Below are positions 10,316-20,752 of a stretch of 64,000 nucleotides of DNA, piece after piece (position 1 is the first letter of the stretch; every line of letters starts with the position of its first letter). The DNA is from Maniola hyperantus. Lineage: Eukaryota > Arthropoda > Insecta > Lepidoptera > Nymphalidae. The DNA is taken from positions 784,492-848,491 of the forward strand of contig NC_048560.1 of NCBI RefSeq assembly GCF_902806685.2, written 5' to 3'. Under the pieces are notes generated by a model. The model was not told the origin of the DNA and did no database searches. It saw only the letters and a list, made by a program, of their open reading frames with translations. Both the position numbers and the translations under genes were made by a program.

Positions 10316-10499
10316 ATTCAGATACAAATTGGGTTTTGGAACCAAATAAATCAGCGTCACCTCCTAGATACTAATGAACGACTCGTTTGAAATCCAGACG
10401 TCACAGAGGTTGCACTGGTGCTAAAGCACCACTGAGTCGGTGCCATTTTGTTTGTTCAATAGCCCTGTCCATACGAAGTAATATATAAGTCAATGTCTC
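10316..10499. repeat. Rep-F repeat
   Basis: Contains GGTTTTGGAACCAAATAAATC, GCTAAAGCACCACTGAGTCG and AATATATAAGTCAATGTC. Two further copies are at 37547 and 41538. It is a non-coding interspersed element of unresolved class. Confidence 0.65.
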
Positions 10500-10516
10500 C
10501 GAGTCTTTTTTTTTTA

Positions 10517-10848
10517 AATTAAAGTTAGTCCTTGACTACAATCTCACCTGGTGGTAAGTGATGATGCAGTCTCATATGGAAGCGGGCTAACCTGGAAGGG
10601 GTATGGCTGTTTTCATTAAACCCATACCCTCTTTGGTTTCTGCACGGCATCGTACCGGAACGCTACGTCGCTTGGCGTCACGACTTTGCCGGTAGAGTGG
10701 TAACTAGCCACAGCCGAAGCCTCCCACCAGACGAGACCAGAGAAAATTTAAAAATTATAAAAATTCTAATTTCCCTAGCTGGAAATCGAACCCGGGACCT
10801 CCCACTAATAAAACCACATCGCCTAAACACTGCGCCAGGGAGGTCGTA
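10517..10848 (-). mobile_element. SINE-A, near full length
   Basis: On the minus strand the head GACCTCCCTGGCGCAGTG and B box GGTTCGATTTCC are present. It abuts a SINE-B fragment on its right. Confidence 0.78.
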
Positions 10849-10920
10849 GATCATCGTCATCATGATTAACCCATCGCCGGCTCACTACTGAGTACGGGTT
10901 TCCTAGAATGAGAAGAGTTA
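10849..10920 (-). mobile_element. SINE-B tail fragment
   Basis: Only the 3' tail (ATCATGATTAACCCATCGCC to GAATGAGAAGAG) remains. Confidence 0.6.
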
Positions 10921-10944
10921 TTGCAAAAACAGACTATAACGGAG

Positions 10945-11068
10945 CAATGGGTATAGTTTAAGACCTGGAGAGTGACATAGGCTACTTTTTATCCCGGAAA
11001 ATCAATCAGTTCCCACGGGATTTTTAAAACCTAAATCCACGCGCACGAAGTCGCGGGCATCAGCTAGT
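10945..11068 (+). mobile_element. Hel-1, 3' half
   Basis: Begins GGGTATAGTTTAAGACCTGG and ends GCGGGCATCAGCTAG then T. Confidence 0.65.
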
Positions 11069-11670
11069 TAATTATAAAAAGCCTGTAGGTATTGACAGTT
11101 ATTTATAACTAGCGACTGACAATTGAAAGTGATCTAGCTAGTCTGCTAGTAACTTAATTGTTAGTCAGTTGTTTACGGTCAAGTTCGCAACGGTCCCGGT
11201 TAGCGGATAAACAGCCGGTTTCGAGTTCTCCGTGCGGTGCGGACACCCGCGACGGCTCCGCTTTCCGCACCCGCGGCATTGAAACTCCCACAAAGGAAAG
11301 TGCGGAAAAGGGAAAACTTTTGCGAAGTTTGTGTTAAGCTTATTATACCGGCCTTAACTTTTGTGCTGTTGTGATTTTTATTCTATTTCTGTAACAAATG
11401 ATTTTATTGTTATAATTGAAAAAAGATGTCCTTTAAGTATTTGGAAGGACATCTTAGTTCTTTTATAAGAAGGAAATTAATTATTATTGTTAACGGGCAG
11501 CGGCACGCGCGGCTTTTAGTCACAACCGTGGCGCGTGCGCGAACTGACTCCCTTGAAAAAGGACTTCGGATGGGTTCGAAACTAGTCGGGCTAACGTCGA
11601 CTAAACACGTGAGATACTAAACACATAATGGAAATCACTCACGATACTTTAAACGCTACAATATTGTTAA
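11069..11670. other. Unique DNA with a GC-rich patch
   Basis: 11180-11310 is CpG- and GC-rich (GTGCGGTGCGGACACCCGCG) and is not similar to other repeats here. It could be a conserved intronic or promoter element, but no splice signals or convincing reading frame were found. Short frames at 11426-11620 lack coding character. Confidence 0.4.
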
Positions 11671-12027
11671 CTAACTTATGCCCGCGACTTCTTCCGCGTG
11701 GGCTACATAAAATCAACCCCTTATTTCATTATTTTAATTTTATCACTTCTTATTTTGTGACACGAATATTTGCACAGCGAGTTAAGCGCATCGCAAACAT
11801 GTTGAGCCGACGACGCGCAGCGGTTTTTTAGTACGTACAACTCAAACTTAATTTTATTGGCATAGCGGCTTCAACTCAACACGCCTTTTGAGCAGGGTTG
11901 TTTGTTTTAAAACATGTTTAAAAAACCAGTTTTAGGACATGTTTTTACCAATAATGTTGTTTTTTAATGTTTTTCAAACCCTGCTTTTGAATCTCTTCCG
12001 TGTTGTTTCCATTGTTTAGATATATGT

Positions 12028-12259
12028 ATCAATTTAAATTTATTATGTGAAACTAAATAAACGTACGCATCGCCTTCACTCCGTAGGTATGCGTTGCGCC
12101 TAAAGATCTACCCCGTAAACAAAGCAGCCGTCTATTCGATATCTTAATATCAATTTAAATTTATTATGTGAAAGTAAATAACAGTACGCATCGCCTTCAC
12201 TTCGTAGGTATGTATGCGTTGCGCCTAAAGATCTACCGTACAAAGTAGGCGTCTATTCG
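12028..12259. repeat. Tandem duplication, 121-bp unit
   Basis: ATCAATTTAAATTTATTATG starts copy 1 at 12028 and copy 2 at 12149. Both continue through GTACGCATCGCCTTCACT and GCGCCTAAAGATCTACC to CGTCTATTCG. Copy 2 has small indels. Confidence 0.8.
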
Positions 12260-12519
12260 TTTTCTTCATTAAAACGAGATGATTAGATATTCCCTATGAC
12301 GAATGTTTGTCAGAGATAATGAAATTTTTAATTGCTCAAATTACTCAGATTGCTCTGTCGAGTAGGGGGAAGTAAAGGAGGGATAAAATGATGAGTTTTG
12401 CTCGAAATGAATTGCCATAATGAGACAGACCTGGAAATTAAATGCCGGGGGTAGGTATTTAATTAGTATTGAAAATTATATTTTGTTATAAAATTAAATC
12501 AAATTAATCTAAATATTAT

Positions 12520-12705
12520 ACAAAAGGAAAAGGTGACTGACTGACTAACTGATCTATCAACGCACAGCTCAAATTACTGGACGGATCGGGCTGAAATTTG
12601 GCATGCAGATAGCTATTATGACGTAGACATCCGCTAAGAAAGGATTTTTGAAAATACAATCCCTAAGGGGTAATATAGGGGTTTGAAATTGTGTTGTCCA
12701 TCCTA
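12520..12705 (+). mobile_element. Hel-2, 3'-truncated
   Basis: Starts with ACAAAAGGAAAAGGTGACTG and is cut after GTGTTGTCCA; the terminal hairpin and CTAG are replaced by a SINE-B insertion junction. Confidence 0.65.
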
Positions 12706-12710
12706 ATAAA

Positions 12711-13017
12711 AAAGCTATGATAGCCCAGTGGTTAATACGTGCGTCGGCCTTCAATTCTGGAGGTCGGGGGTTCGATCATGGGCACATCTAACTTTTCACA
12801 GTTATATGCGTTTTAAGCAATTAAGTATCACTTGCTTTGACGGAGAAGGAAAACATCGTGAGGAAACCTGCATGCCTGAGAGTTCTCCATAATGTTCTCA
12901 ACGTTGTGTGAAGTCTGCCAAACTGCACTAGGCCCCTTACTGGAACCCTTCTGATTCTGAGAGGGGAGTCCCGTTCCCAGTAGTGAGCCGGCGATGGGTT
13001 GATCATGATGATGATAA
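12711..13017 (+). mobile_element. SINE-B, full length
   Basis: Head GCTATGATAGCCCAGTGGTT (A box), GGGGTTCGATCATGG (altered B box), body GCATGCCTGAGAGTTCTCC, tail GGGTTGATCATGATGATGAT. Confidence 0.8.
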
Positions 13018-13269
13018 AACAAGCGGCCAACTCGCTATTAATGAATTGTGCAATTGGCGGTCGTCGCAATTATAGCAAATTGGTTTAATTCCGATTTCAG
13101 GCCAATTTATTTGCCACTCATTCGTATTAACTAGGTTATAGGGTTGTACTTGTGACTTTGTTCACAAAGTCAGGGGCACATCTAGCAAAATTCCTCGTGC
13201 GGGAAAACGTGTGTGGAATTTTTCTTCGACGTCATGTCATTGTTGTCTACGCAGATTTGACTCTAGACT

Positions 13270-13545
13270 CCAACGACCTCCCTGGCGCAGTGGTAAGTGC
13301 TGTGGTCTTGTTAGTGGTTCGATTCCCGGCAGGGGTGTGGAATTTTATAATTTATAAATTCTAGTCTGGTCAGGTGGGAGGCTCGGCCGTGGCTAGTTAG
13401 CACCCTACCGGCAAAGTGCCGTGCCGCCAAGCGATTTAGCGTTCCGGTACGATGCCGTGTAGAAATCCAAAGGAGCATGGGTTTAATAAACTGCCATACC
13501 CCTTCCAGGTTAACCCGCTTCCATCTTAGACTGCATCTTGTATCT
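13270..13545 (+). mobile_element. SINE-A
   Basis: CGACCTCCCTGGCGCAGTGG head and GGTTCGATTCCCGG B box are intact. It ends at TCTTAGACTGCATC followed by (AATA)n, so the last part of the body is missing. Confidence 0.78.
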
Positions 13546-14256
13546 GAATAAATAAATAAAAGGACTAAATAATACCAAATTTGGCGAACCCAAACTAGGA
13601 TAAATTTTTTTCTGGACAATGTCAGACTGAAATAATAAATGTATAATTAATGTATTATAATAATAATAATAATAATGCGTAGATACCTATTACTACAGGT
13701 AGGCTACAGGTATAGGTACTTGGTACGATATATAAAAACCTTGCGTAGTTAAAATCGGTGGCATTGAATTTTAGACTTTAAATTATGGAAGCTTAGGTCC
13801 ATTTGACTCTTTCGTTATTATGTTTCGACGCTCGAATTCTATCAACTTTGGTGAGATTTGAAATCTTGTACTAAGTATACTGTCAAAGCCTTTTTTCGTC
13901 TTAACTGAAAGAAAAACAAGTAAGGTAGAACATGAGAACTACCTACTTACTCAGTAGGTAAGTAAATACTAAAGTAAATCGTTGCGACTTTTCTAGAGAA
14001 CTTATTCTCTCAGAGAAGCACCTAAGTCTAGTATTCTAACTACCTATCTCAAATTGAGTCTTATACCAACTACTCTATGTTTGTACTAAGTCCACTTTTC
14101 TCGGGCACTGCAATTTAAAGTTTGCTAGGGTGACACATACGTTTGATCTTTTTGGGACAAGTCCTAACTTTAGGTCTTAGAGAGGCTTTTAGGTCGATCG
14201 CAGAAATGCTGAAAATATTTAAATCGAAATATATTGAGAAGTCTTTTAGTGTAATC

Positions 14257-14465
14257 CATACCAATATTATAAATGCGAAAGTGTGTCTGCCTGCTAGCTT
14301 TTCACGGCCCAACGGTCTAACCGATTGTAATAAAATTTGTTGCAGAGTTAACTTACACCCTGGGGTCGGACATAGGCTACTTTTTATCCCGGAAAATCAA
14401 AGAGTTCCCGCGGGATTTAAAAAAAAACCTAAATCCACGTGGATGAAATGGCGGGCATCATCTAG
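14257..14465 (+). mobile_element. Hel-1 Helitron
   Basis: TCCATACCAATATTATAAAT at the 5' end, GGCGGGCATCATCTAG then T at the 3' end. Confidence 0.75.
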
Positions 14466-14789
14466 TTTCAAATATTTTCAGTAATTAAGAGCCATTTGGA
14501 GTTATAGGCGTTGCGCGTCGTGCCCGTTCAAATTGAAAGACAGATAAAGTGGGATAGATTTTTTGTAATTAAAGAAAAATTACCACACAGACAGACAGAT
14601 AGATAGGTAGACTCGTGATAGATAGACAGAAGACAGAAACACTTCATAATATTAGAATGGATAACTAGTAACTAAGTTTATAATTTATTTATTTTTATAA
14701 CTGCAAAGTGTTGCTCCTAGATGTCATTAACAGTCGCTTCAGTACTGAGTGAACATACATATCACAAATTTCGTCTCTGGCAGCAAACA

Positions 14790-14907
14790 AACCGTGGCGT
14801 GGCTTAGCGGCCAGTGTCGGGCGCGATCCCAGAAGACGCAGGTTTGAATACTGCCGGTTCCACAATTTTCGATATGTATTTTAAAATTATTTAGTAACTA
14901 CGTTTTT
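14790..14907 (+). mobile_element. SINE-D with duplicated tail
   Basis: A tRNA-like segment (GCGATCCCAGAAGACGCAGG then GTTTGAATACTGCCGG) leads into GATATGTATTTTAAAATTAT. The 31-bp tail 14877-14907 is repeated exactly at 15111-15141. The sequence between contains AGTGGAGGCCTATGTCC, a relic of an RTE-like 3' end, and an (ATTT)n track. Confidence 0.55.
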
Positions 14908-15373
14908 TTAGATAGGAAAAAATGGAGAAGTCTAGTGGAGGCCTATGTCCAAAGAGGACAACCTGAACTGTAAATTGCTGGTGTTACTAATTTTTTTAGA
15001 ATAAATTATGTAGGATAGGATAATTAAATAATAGGAAATAAGAAATTAGTAATACGGTTAGTTAGTAATATAAGATGTAAAATGTATTTATTTATTATTT
15101 ATTTATTTATTATTTTAAAATTATTTAGTAACTACGTTTTTCCAACTCGGTCAATTAATAGGTATTTATCCGAATTTGTACGTCAGCCATAGACACCCTG
15201 TCCACGGGTAATCCCCGGCTCCGGAGAAAACAACGGTCTCACGGAAAGGGGCCGCGCTGTAAAATGTAACACGAAGCGGGGAACTGCTCACCTACATCCC
15301 AGAGTTCTACATTTGCTTAATCTACTGGTAGCTGTGCTCTGTGATATTTTAAAGGGTTTGCTTTTATCCTTGA

Positions 15374-15615
15374 CTAGCTTATGCTCGCGACTTCGTCCGC
15401 GTGGACTACACAAATTTCAAACCCCTATTTCACCCCCTTAGGGGTTGAATTTTCAAAAATCCTTTCTTAGCGGATGCCTACGTCATAATAGCTATCTGCA
15501 TGCCAAATTTCAGCCCGATCCGTCCAGTAGTTTGAGCTGTACGTTGATAGATCAGTCAGTCAGTCAGTCATTCAGTCAGTCAGTCAGTCACCTTTTCGTT
15601 TTATATATTTAGATT
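15374..15615 (-). mobile_element. Hel-2 Helitron, full length
   Basis: Left 3' end CTAGCTTATGCTCGCGACTT, right 5' end CCTTTTCGTTTTATATATTT. Two (GACT)n blocks lie at 15554-15590. Confidence 0.75.
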
Positions 15616-15689
15616 TGTTTGTACCCACTTGATTTGTTTTTTTTTTTTGGTGGGTTATGATTTTGGCAGTCCATGTATGTATGTATCAT

Positions 15690-15995
15690 CATCATCATCA
15701 ACGGATAAACGTCCACTGCTGGACATAGGTCTCTTGTAGGGGCTTCCACACGCCACGGTCTTGCGCCGTCTGAATCCAGCGGCTCCCTGCGTCTGATGTC
15801 CTCCGTCCACCTAGTGGAGTGGGGGGTCTTGCAACGCTGCGCCTCCCGGTGCGAGGTCGCCATTGGGACCCCAACGTATATCGGTTTTCCGAACTATGTG
15901 CCCTGCCCATTGCCACTTCAGCTTCGCAACCCGTTGACCTATGTCGGTTACTCTAGTTCTCATACGGATCCTCTCATTTCTGATTTGATTTAAGT
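15690..15995 (-). pseudogene. RTE-type LINE ORF C-terminus (broken)
   Basis: The minus strand encodes, across more than one frame, NQIRNERIRMRTRVTDIGQR and KLKWQWAGHIVRKTD, then pieces of the terminal segment ending YVQQWT. These are the conserved last residues of RTE-clade reverse transcriptase proteins; compare the better copy at 52896. Frameshifts make it non-functional, and the 3' end carries (GATGAT)n. Confidence 0.75.
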
Positions 15996-15999
15996 GCAT

Positions 16000-16700
16000 A
16001 TATCCTTTTTGAGGGAGTGAGGGGTGAGACGGGGGGGGGAACCCAAATTATCGTTTTGAACCTTATCTTTCAGATAAACCTATCCTTTTTTCCTTTAGGA
16101 AAGAAGGATGGCCTTTCAGGAATTTGTCCTAAAAGGCCGGTTATCCTTCTACTAGGGATTTACTCTAGTACATATATTTTGAGGATCTAGGAGCAATTGA
16201 TAAAGGAGTGTAGGAGCTAGACTTCAACTGCTCCAATTTGATATTCTGATTTAACGCTCTCATAAAGTAGGTAAGTCGCGAAATGTGTTTTGAATCACTC
16301 TTTTCTATATTAAAGAACTTCCGACATTAGGTTTTTTAGTTTCAAATATCTTATGACTATGACTAAGAAGTATTTCAGAATGCTGAATAATTAGAATTAT
16401 TTTTATTTTGTGCGAATGTGAAACAACTTTATAAATCATCTCATTTATATAGCATGAGCTTTGATGCTTTCAGTTTAGAGTTGATATTCGCGTGGTTTTC
16501 AGTTGTGCGAGTGTACATCGAGTCTCGTGATACAAAACATCTGTTCTTCTAGCAAATGATTTAGTGCAGAGTGCATGTTTGTGACATATTGTGACACGGG
16601 CGTAGCTAGGGTTGTCACCTTACAATATTCTAATGGTGTTACTTTTTTGTACCCGAAATATCAATACAAAAATGAAATACTTAGTGTAAATTTCTAGGCT
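16000..16700. other. Unique AT-rich DNA, no gene seen
   Basis: A short imperfect palindrome of CCTTTTT/AGGAAAG blocks lies near 16070-16150. No exon or repeat family was recognised. Confidence 0.4.
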
Positions 16701-16710
16701 TGTCAGTTTA

Positions 16711-16855
16711 CAGTGGCGTGCACAGGGTTTGAAGCCAGGGTAGGCATTAGTTAGGTAGGAACCTGTTTACTGGCAGTTTACAATGAAAAAAATGCACAAA
16801 CTATTACAACTGGGGTAAGCATTGCATTTATGCCTCTCTGACCTGCACGCCACTG
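16711..16855. mobile_element. hAT-like MITE with 8-bp target duplication
   Basis: Ends are CAGTGGCGTGCAC and TGCACGCCACTG, an inverted repeat typical of hAT elements. The flanks are the exact 8-mer TCAGTTTA at 16703-16710 and 16856-16863. There is no transposase. A second copy is at 21563. Confidence 0.85.
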
Positions 16856-17097
16856 TCAGTTTAGTGTATACTATTAAATATATTTAGGTCGATTTTGCTA
16901 TGTATTTATTATTTATATCGCTGTTTAGAAAAATATAAACTTTCCAAATCGTAGTAAAAGTACTTCAAAAAAAACTTAAAAATGTTCATTAAATATGCTA
17001 TCTTAGCAATATTATTATTAAGTAAATCTTTATAATCTTTCTCTTTTTCTACTCTTTGATTGTGTTCGGTTTTGCGTTAATATTATAGTCATAGTAA

Positions 17098-17301
17098 AAG
17101 AAATATGTCATACACATATTATATGTGCGAAACTGTGTTTGTTTGTTGTTTTTTGTTATTTAATCACGTCGCAACGGAGTGACGACGTGATTTTTTGCAT
17201 GGAGAGTGACGTAAGCTACTTTTTGTCCTGGAAAATCAAGTTCCCATGAGATTTATAAAAACCTAAATCCACGCGGACGAAGTCACGGGCATCAGCTAGT
17301 A
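17098..17301 (+). mobile_element. Hel-1 Helitron, diverged
   Basis: TCATACACATATTATATGTG at the 5' end; GTCACGGGCATCAGCTAG then T at the 3' end. Confidence 0.65.
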
Positions 17302-17654
17302 TTCAAATAATTCTTATCATCCTTTCGATCCTAATTTTAAAAGAGAAATTATATGTTTTTAGCACTTCACAAAAAAATTATTTTGTCTTCGATTGTGTGC
17401 CAACCCTAAAAATAACACGTGTTGTACTGTATGCTAGTATTCCTTAGAACCATGTCGCGATAACAAACGCCACTTTAAAAAAATCGCTTCTTAGATTGAT
17501 TGCCACGGCTTTGGTCATTAAAATTTTTATAGTGTAGCAATTAATTACTTTTACTTTTGGTTGGTGTTTTAGTTTGGTGTAGTTAGGAGACTTAGGATCA
17601 CACTGGGCGTTACTAACGCTGTCACGTAAAAGATTTTTTTCCTTCAAACTACGT

Positions 17655-17870
17655 CTATTACCTCTTCTGCGCCGTATTGCTGAGGGTCGTGACCCATGTG
17701 AATTGTTTGACGATTCAAAAGCACTTGTAAAAGTTTACTTGAATAAAAGTATATTCTATAGTATTCTATTCTATTCTAATCTATTATATTCTATTATATT
17801 CCATTCCATTCCACTCCATTCCACTCCACTCCACTCCACTCCACTCCACTCTATTCTATCCTATTCTAAT
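17655..17870 (+). repeat. LINE 3' end running into (TATTC)/(CCACT) minisatellite
   Basis: The LINE tail GACGATTCAAAAGCACTTGT then TTACTTGAATAAAAGTATA leads into a degenerate pentamer array, TATTC shifting to CCACT, at about 17750-17862. The same LINE tail is inserted at 57017-57126. Confidence 0.65.
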
Positions 17871-17874
17871 AATA

Positions 17875-18110
17875 TGTAGTTCATACAAGATAATACATGC
17901 GACTTCGTGAATCCCGTGGGAATTCTGCGATTTGCCGGGATAAAAAGTAGCCTGATCTGTCTGCGGATTACAGACTCTGTGTCATTAGAAGCTATCTCTG
18001 TGCCACAGTGATAGCTTGTAATGACACAGAGTCTGTGCCAAACTTCGTCATGGGACGTGGAAAGGTAACAGAGAGACAGGCTCACTGTCGCACATAACAT
18101 TTTTTAATTT
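17875..18110 (-). mobile_element. Degraded Hel-1 containing a palindrome
   Basis: GATAATACATGCGACTTCGTG and CGGGATAAAAAGTAGCC mark a reversed Hel-1. A 65-nt imperfect hairpin at 17971-18035 (CAGACTCTGTGTCATTA opposite TAATGACACAGAGTCTG) has formed inside it. Confidence 0.55.
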
Positions 18111-18119
18111 ACTTACACA

Positions 18120-18200
18120 CACATCTTCTAGGCAAGCGCGCTGGCTGCGTCAGTACTTGCCGGCAGGTCTGATTGCAGCCAAGCGCTAGTCTATATAAAT
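18120..18200 (+). mobile_element. CR1-like LINE tail fragment
   Basis: CATCTTCTAGGCAAGCGCGC to GATTGCAGCCAAGCGCTAGT then TATAAATAAATAAA, the 3' end of the family seen at 22075. Confidence 0.6.
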
Positions 18201-18454
18201 AAATAAAAACCTATGTAGTTTTTTCCCAGCCCAGTGTATCAGGTGCCTAACATTCCTGACAGAGTTTATAGCCGGTAATATATCACTCTTTTAATAAACT
18301 ACGTCATGTCTGCTTGTTTTTGTTTTTTGTGTATTTTTTGTTCGGTAATTTTCAAAGTTGATACGCTAATTCGATAACTATAAATCTTTCGGCAGTAGAT
18401 ATTATAGGTCGGGTAGTTCAGACAAAGATAGGAAAGTGAATTGTTCTCGTCGTA

Positions 18455-18660
18455 ACCTCGTTGGGTTAGGTTAGGTTAGCCAATAAAAAGCTGAGTTTGT
18501 TGTGGGCTCTTCTCAGACCTGGGCGCGTTTGGAACCCTCGTAGCTTTAGTTTTAAGTTTGCGTTATAATTATCACCACTATATCTTAGAAATCCAACATC
18601 TGACCATCAAAAGGAGTTATTATTTAACTAATTTGAATAAATCATTTGACTTTTGACTTT
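18455..18660 (+). mobile_element. Jockey/CR1-like LINE 3' end
   Basis: TGGGCTCTTCTCAGACCTGG, CGCGTTTGGAACCCTCGTAG, AATTATCACCACTATATC and a TTTGAATAAATCATTTGAC tail. Reverse copies are at 24125 and 58110. Confidence 0.55.
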
Positions 18661-18685
18661 TGAATATATGCCAATACTTTGACAT

Positions 18686-19002
18686 CCGCGGATGCGGATG
18701 CGGATGCGAATATCCGTAACACCCCTGTTGGGTACCATTGTACACTTTTTGATTCGTCAGTTAGCAAACGAAGATATCAACTAATTGCACACGCGCGAGG
18801 CACGCACCACTCTGCCGCCGCCCACTTTATTTGCTGGTCGTTACTTGTTGCAAATATGAATTTAAAAAATAAAACCGTTCTAATTAAATAATAAATAAAT
18901 AAAAATAAATAAATGAATCCGCATCCGTAAAAGCTCTGCATTAATTGATGCGAACGTGGCTGTTCCGCATTTGCGGATGCGGATGCGAATATCCGTAACA
19001 AT
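18686..19002. repeat. Direct repeat of a GGATGC-rich motif
   Basis: GCGGATGCGGATGCGAATAT followed by CCGTAACA occurs at about 18692-18721 and again at about 18974-19001, with roughly 250 bp including (AATAA)n between. The element class is unknown. Confidence 0.5.
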
Positions 19003-19408
19003 CCTGCTCTGAGCCGGTGATGGTTTGATGATGATGACTTCGCTTCAACAAACATAAATAATATAATCACCCGCGCTCGGTGTGACAGATGCCTATTCCA
19101 ATAGAGTTTTTATGCCCGTCCATATATCACTCCCGAATAAACACTGCGACAGTTCAGTTCAATGAATATTTCGCAAATGCGAATTGATTTATGATTCGAG
19201 ATGTTTTTTTTGTATGAGTACTTTTTTCATTTGAAATTATTTGATTGTGATAACTGATAAGAGCCGTGAATTTCCAGACTCTGTATTAAAACTTGTAGAT
19301 GTTGTATTTTTGACTGAATTTTGTGGTACTCTTGCTTAAACGATTTCATTTAGCCAATATGTAGTAGCGAAAATACTGGACGATCTCTGTACATATAAAT
19401 ATATAAAA

Positions 19409-19642
19409 CTAGCTGATGCCCGCGACTTCGTCTGCGTGGAATTAGGTTTTTAAAAATTCCGTGGGAACTCTTTTATTTTCCAGGATAAAAAGTAGCCTAT
19501 GTCACTCTCCAGGTCTTTATCTATACCCATGCAAAATCACGTCAATCCGTTGCACCGTTGCGACGTGATTGAAGGACAAACAAAAATAAACCAACAAACC
19601 AACAAACAAACACACTTTCGCATTTATAATAAGGGTACTGAT
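19409..19642 (-). mobile_element. Hel-1 Helitron
   Basis: ACTAGCTGATGCCCGCGACT on the left; CACTTTCGCATTTATAATAA on the right. Confidence 0.75.
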
Positions 19643-19644
19643 GT

Positions 19645-19875
19645 AAAGCTGACTGGCTGACTGACTGACCGACTCGCTGACTGACTTACTGATCGATCTA
19701 TCAACGCACAGCTCACACTGGTCGACGGATCGGGCTGAAATTTGGCATGCAGATAGCTATTATGACGTAGACATCCGCTAAGAAAGGATTTTTGAAAATT
19801 CAAGTTCTAAGGGGGTGAAATAGTGGTTTGAAATTTGTGTAGTCCAAGCGGATGAAGTCGCGAGCATAAGCTAGT
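19645..19875 (+). mobile_element. Hel-2 Helitron
   Basis: (GACT)n near 19650-19690, GATCGGGCTGAAATTTGGCA in the middle, CGAGCATAAGCTAG then T at the 3' end. Confidence 0.7.
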
Positions 19876-19894
19876 CGAAATACAAAAGTAGAAG

Positions 19895-20056
19895 TGATCA
19901 TCATCATCATCATCATGATCTCAGAGTGAAAATGGTTTTGGCCATAGTCTACCATGCTTGCCAAGTGCGGATTGGTAGACTTCACACACCTTTGAGAACA
20001 TTATGGAGAACTGTCAGGCATGCTGGTTTCCTCACGATGTTTTCCTTCACCGTTCG
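19895..20056 (-). mobile_element. SINE-B, tail half
   Basis: Tail (ATC)n ATGATCTCAGAGTGAAAATG and body to CCTCACGATGTTTTCCTTCACCG; the tRNA head is absent. Confidence 0.65.
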
Positions 20057-20139
20057 TATCAGAAGTGATAACGCTCTGCAATTGTGAGCCGAGTGCCGTA
20101 GTTGTAACTCTTCGCCTTACGTTTCGTACGAGTATCTAT

Positions 20140-20439
20140 AGTAGGCGGCAGGAAATAATGTACATCGACCTTTAGAAGGAGAAAGCGGTTTTGTAGAGCA
20201 TTGTCTCTGTCGTTGAGACCGACAAACGGCCGAAATTAATAAGCTTTCCATCCACGATTTGCTCTACTAAAGTCCATACAAGCTACCAAAAATCTCTATC
20301 CTTAGTAGGGCAATTCGTGGATAGATAGCTTATTAAATACGGCCGAAAACGTCAGATAGGTATGAGTGACAGAGACAACGCTCTACAAAGACGAAATGGC
20401 ATTCTAAAGGCCGATGTACATTATTTTCTGCCACGTACT
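20140..20439. mobile_element. MITE with ~75-bp TIRs, host of a nested MITE
   Basis: Outer arms share AATAATGTACATCG.CCTTTAG and GAGC.TTGTCTCTGTC in inverted orientation (20141-20215 and 20366-20439). A shorter uninterrupted relative is at 34788-34965. The middle is split by the insertion at 20236-20338. Confidence 0.7.
20236..20338. mobile_element. Nested 103-bp MITE with ~10-bp target duplication
   Basis: Starts TTAATAAGCTTTCCATCCAC and ends CGTGGATAGATAGCTTATTA, giving imperfect terminal repeats of about 35 bp. It is flanked on both sides by ACGGCCGAAA (20226-20235 and 20339-20348). A 9-11 bp duplication is typical of Mutator-like elements, so that class is suggested. Confidence 0.65.
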
Positions 20440-20619
20440 GTACTTCTTTTTAAACATCCGCAGCCGATTGGATCCAATTTGGTCTACAACCTTCCAATAG
20501 CACCGACTACCGAACACTCCCCACGGTATAGCACGGGTGATTTCATTTATAAGTTCTGAAATGAATTTCAGATAGTACCCTAGTACTGCAGTTTATTGTC
20601 TGGTCACATAGGTATAGTA

Positions 20620-20752
20620 CAAGAAGGCAATCGGAGAGGGAACGCCCCGCACACCCGCACAGTCCCCGTGCTAACCCGGTGCGGCCGAGTGCGGGTGACG
20701 TGCTGGTGTGCGGGGCATCCCCCCGCCTCATACCCCGATTACCATCTCGACC
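20620..20752. mobile_element. GC-rich foldback MITE, copy 1
   Basis: AAGGCAATCGGAGAGGGAAC on the left pairs with the right end CCCGATTACCATCTCGACC. The core is repetitive CCGCAC/GTGCGGG. Copies 2 and 3 are at 33864 and 41124. Confidence 0.65.

Noticed and set aside
10420..10445. GAGTCGGTGC next to a small palindrome, resembling the end of a Cas9 guide-RNA scaffold
   Set aside because: Only about 10 nt match; the motif recurs in the natural Rep-F repeat (37667, 41935) and no other scaffold part is present.
15609..15999. Several overlapping open frames on both strands
   Set aside because: They are pieces of one frameshifted RTE LINE terminus on the minus strand, not separate genes.
16441..16505. 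TATATA followed by TCAGTT motifs, like a core promoter
   Set aside because: The spacing to the first initiator-like motif is short (26 nt) and no transcript or exon evidence accompanies it.
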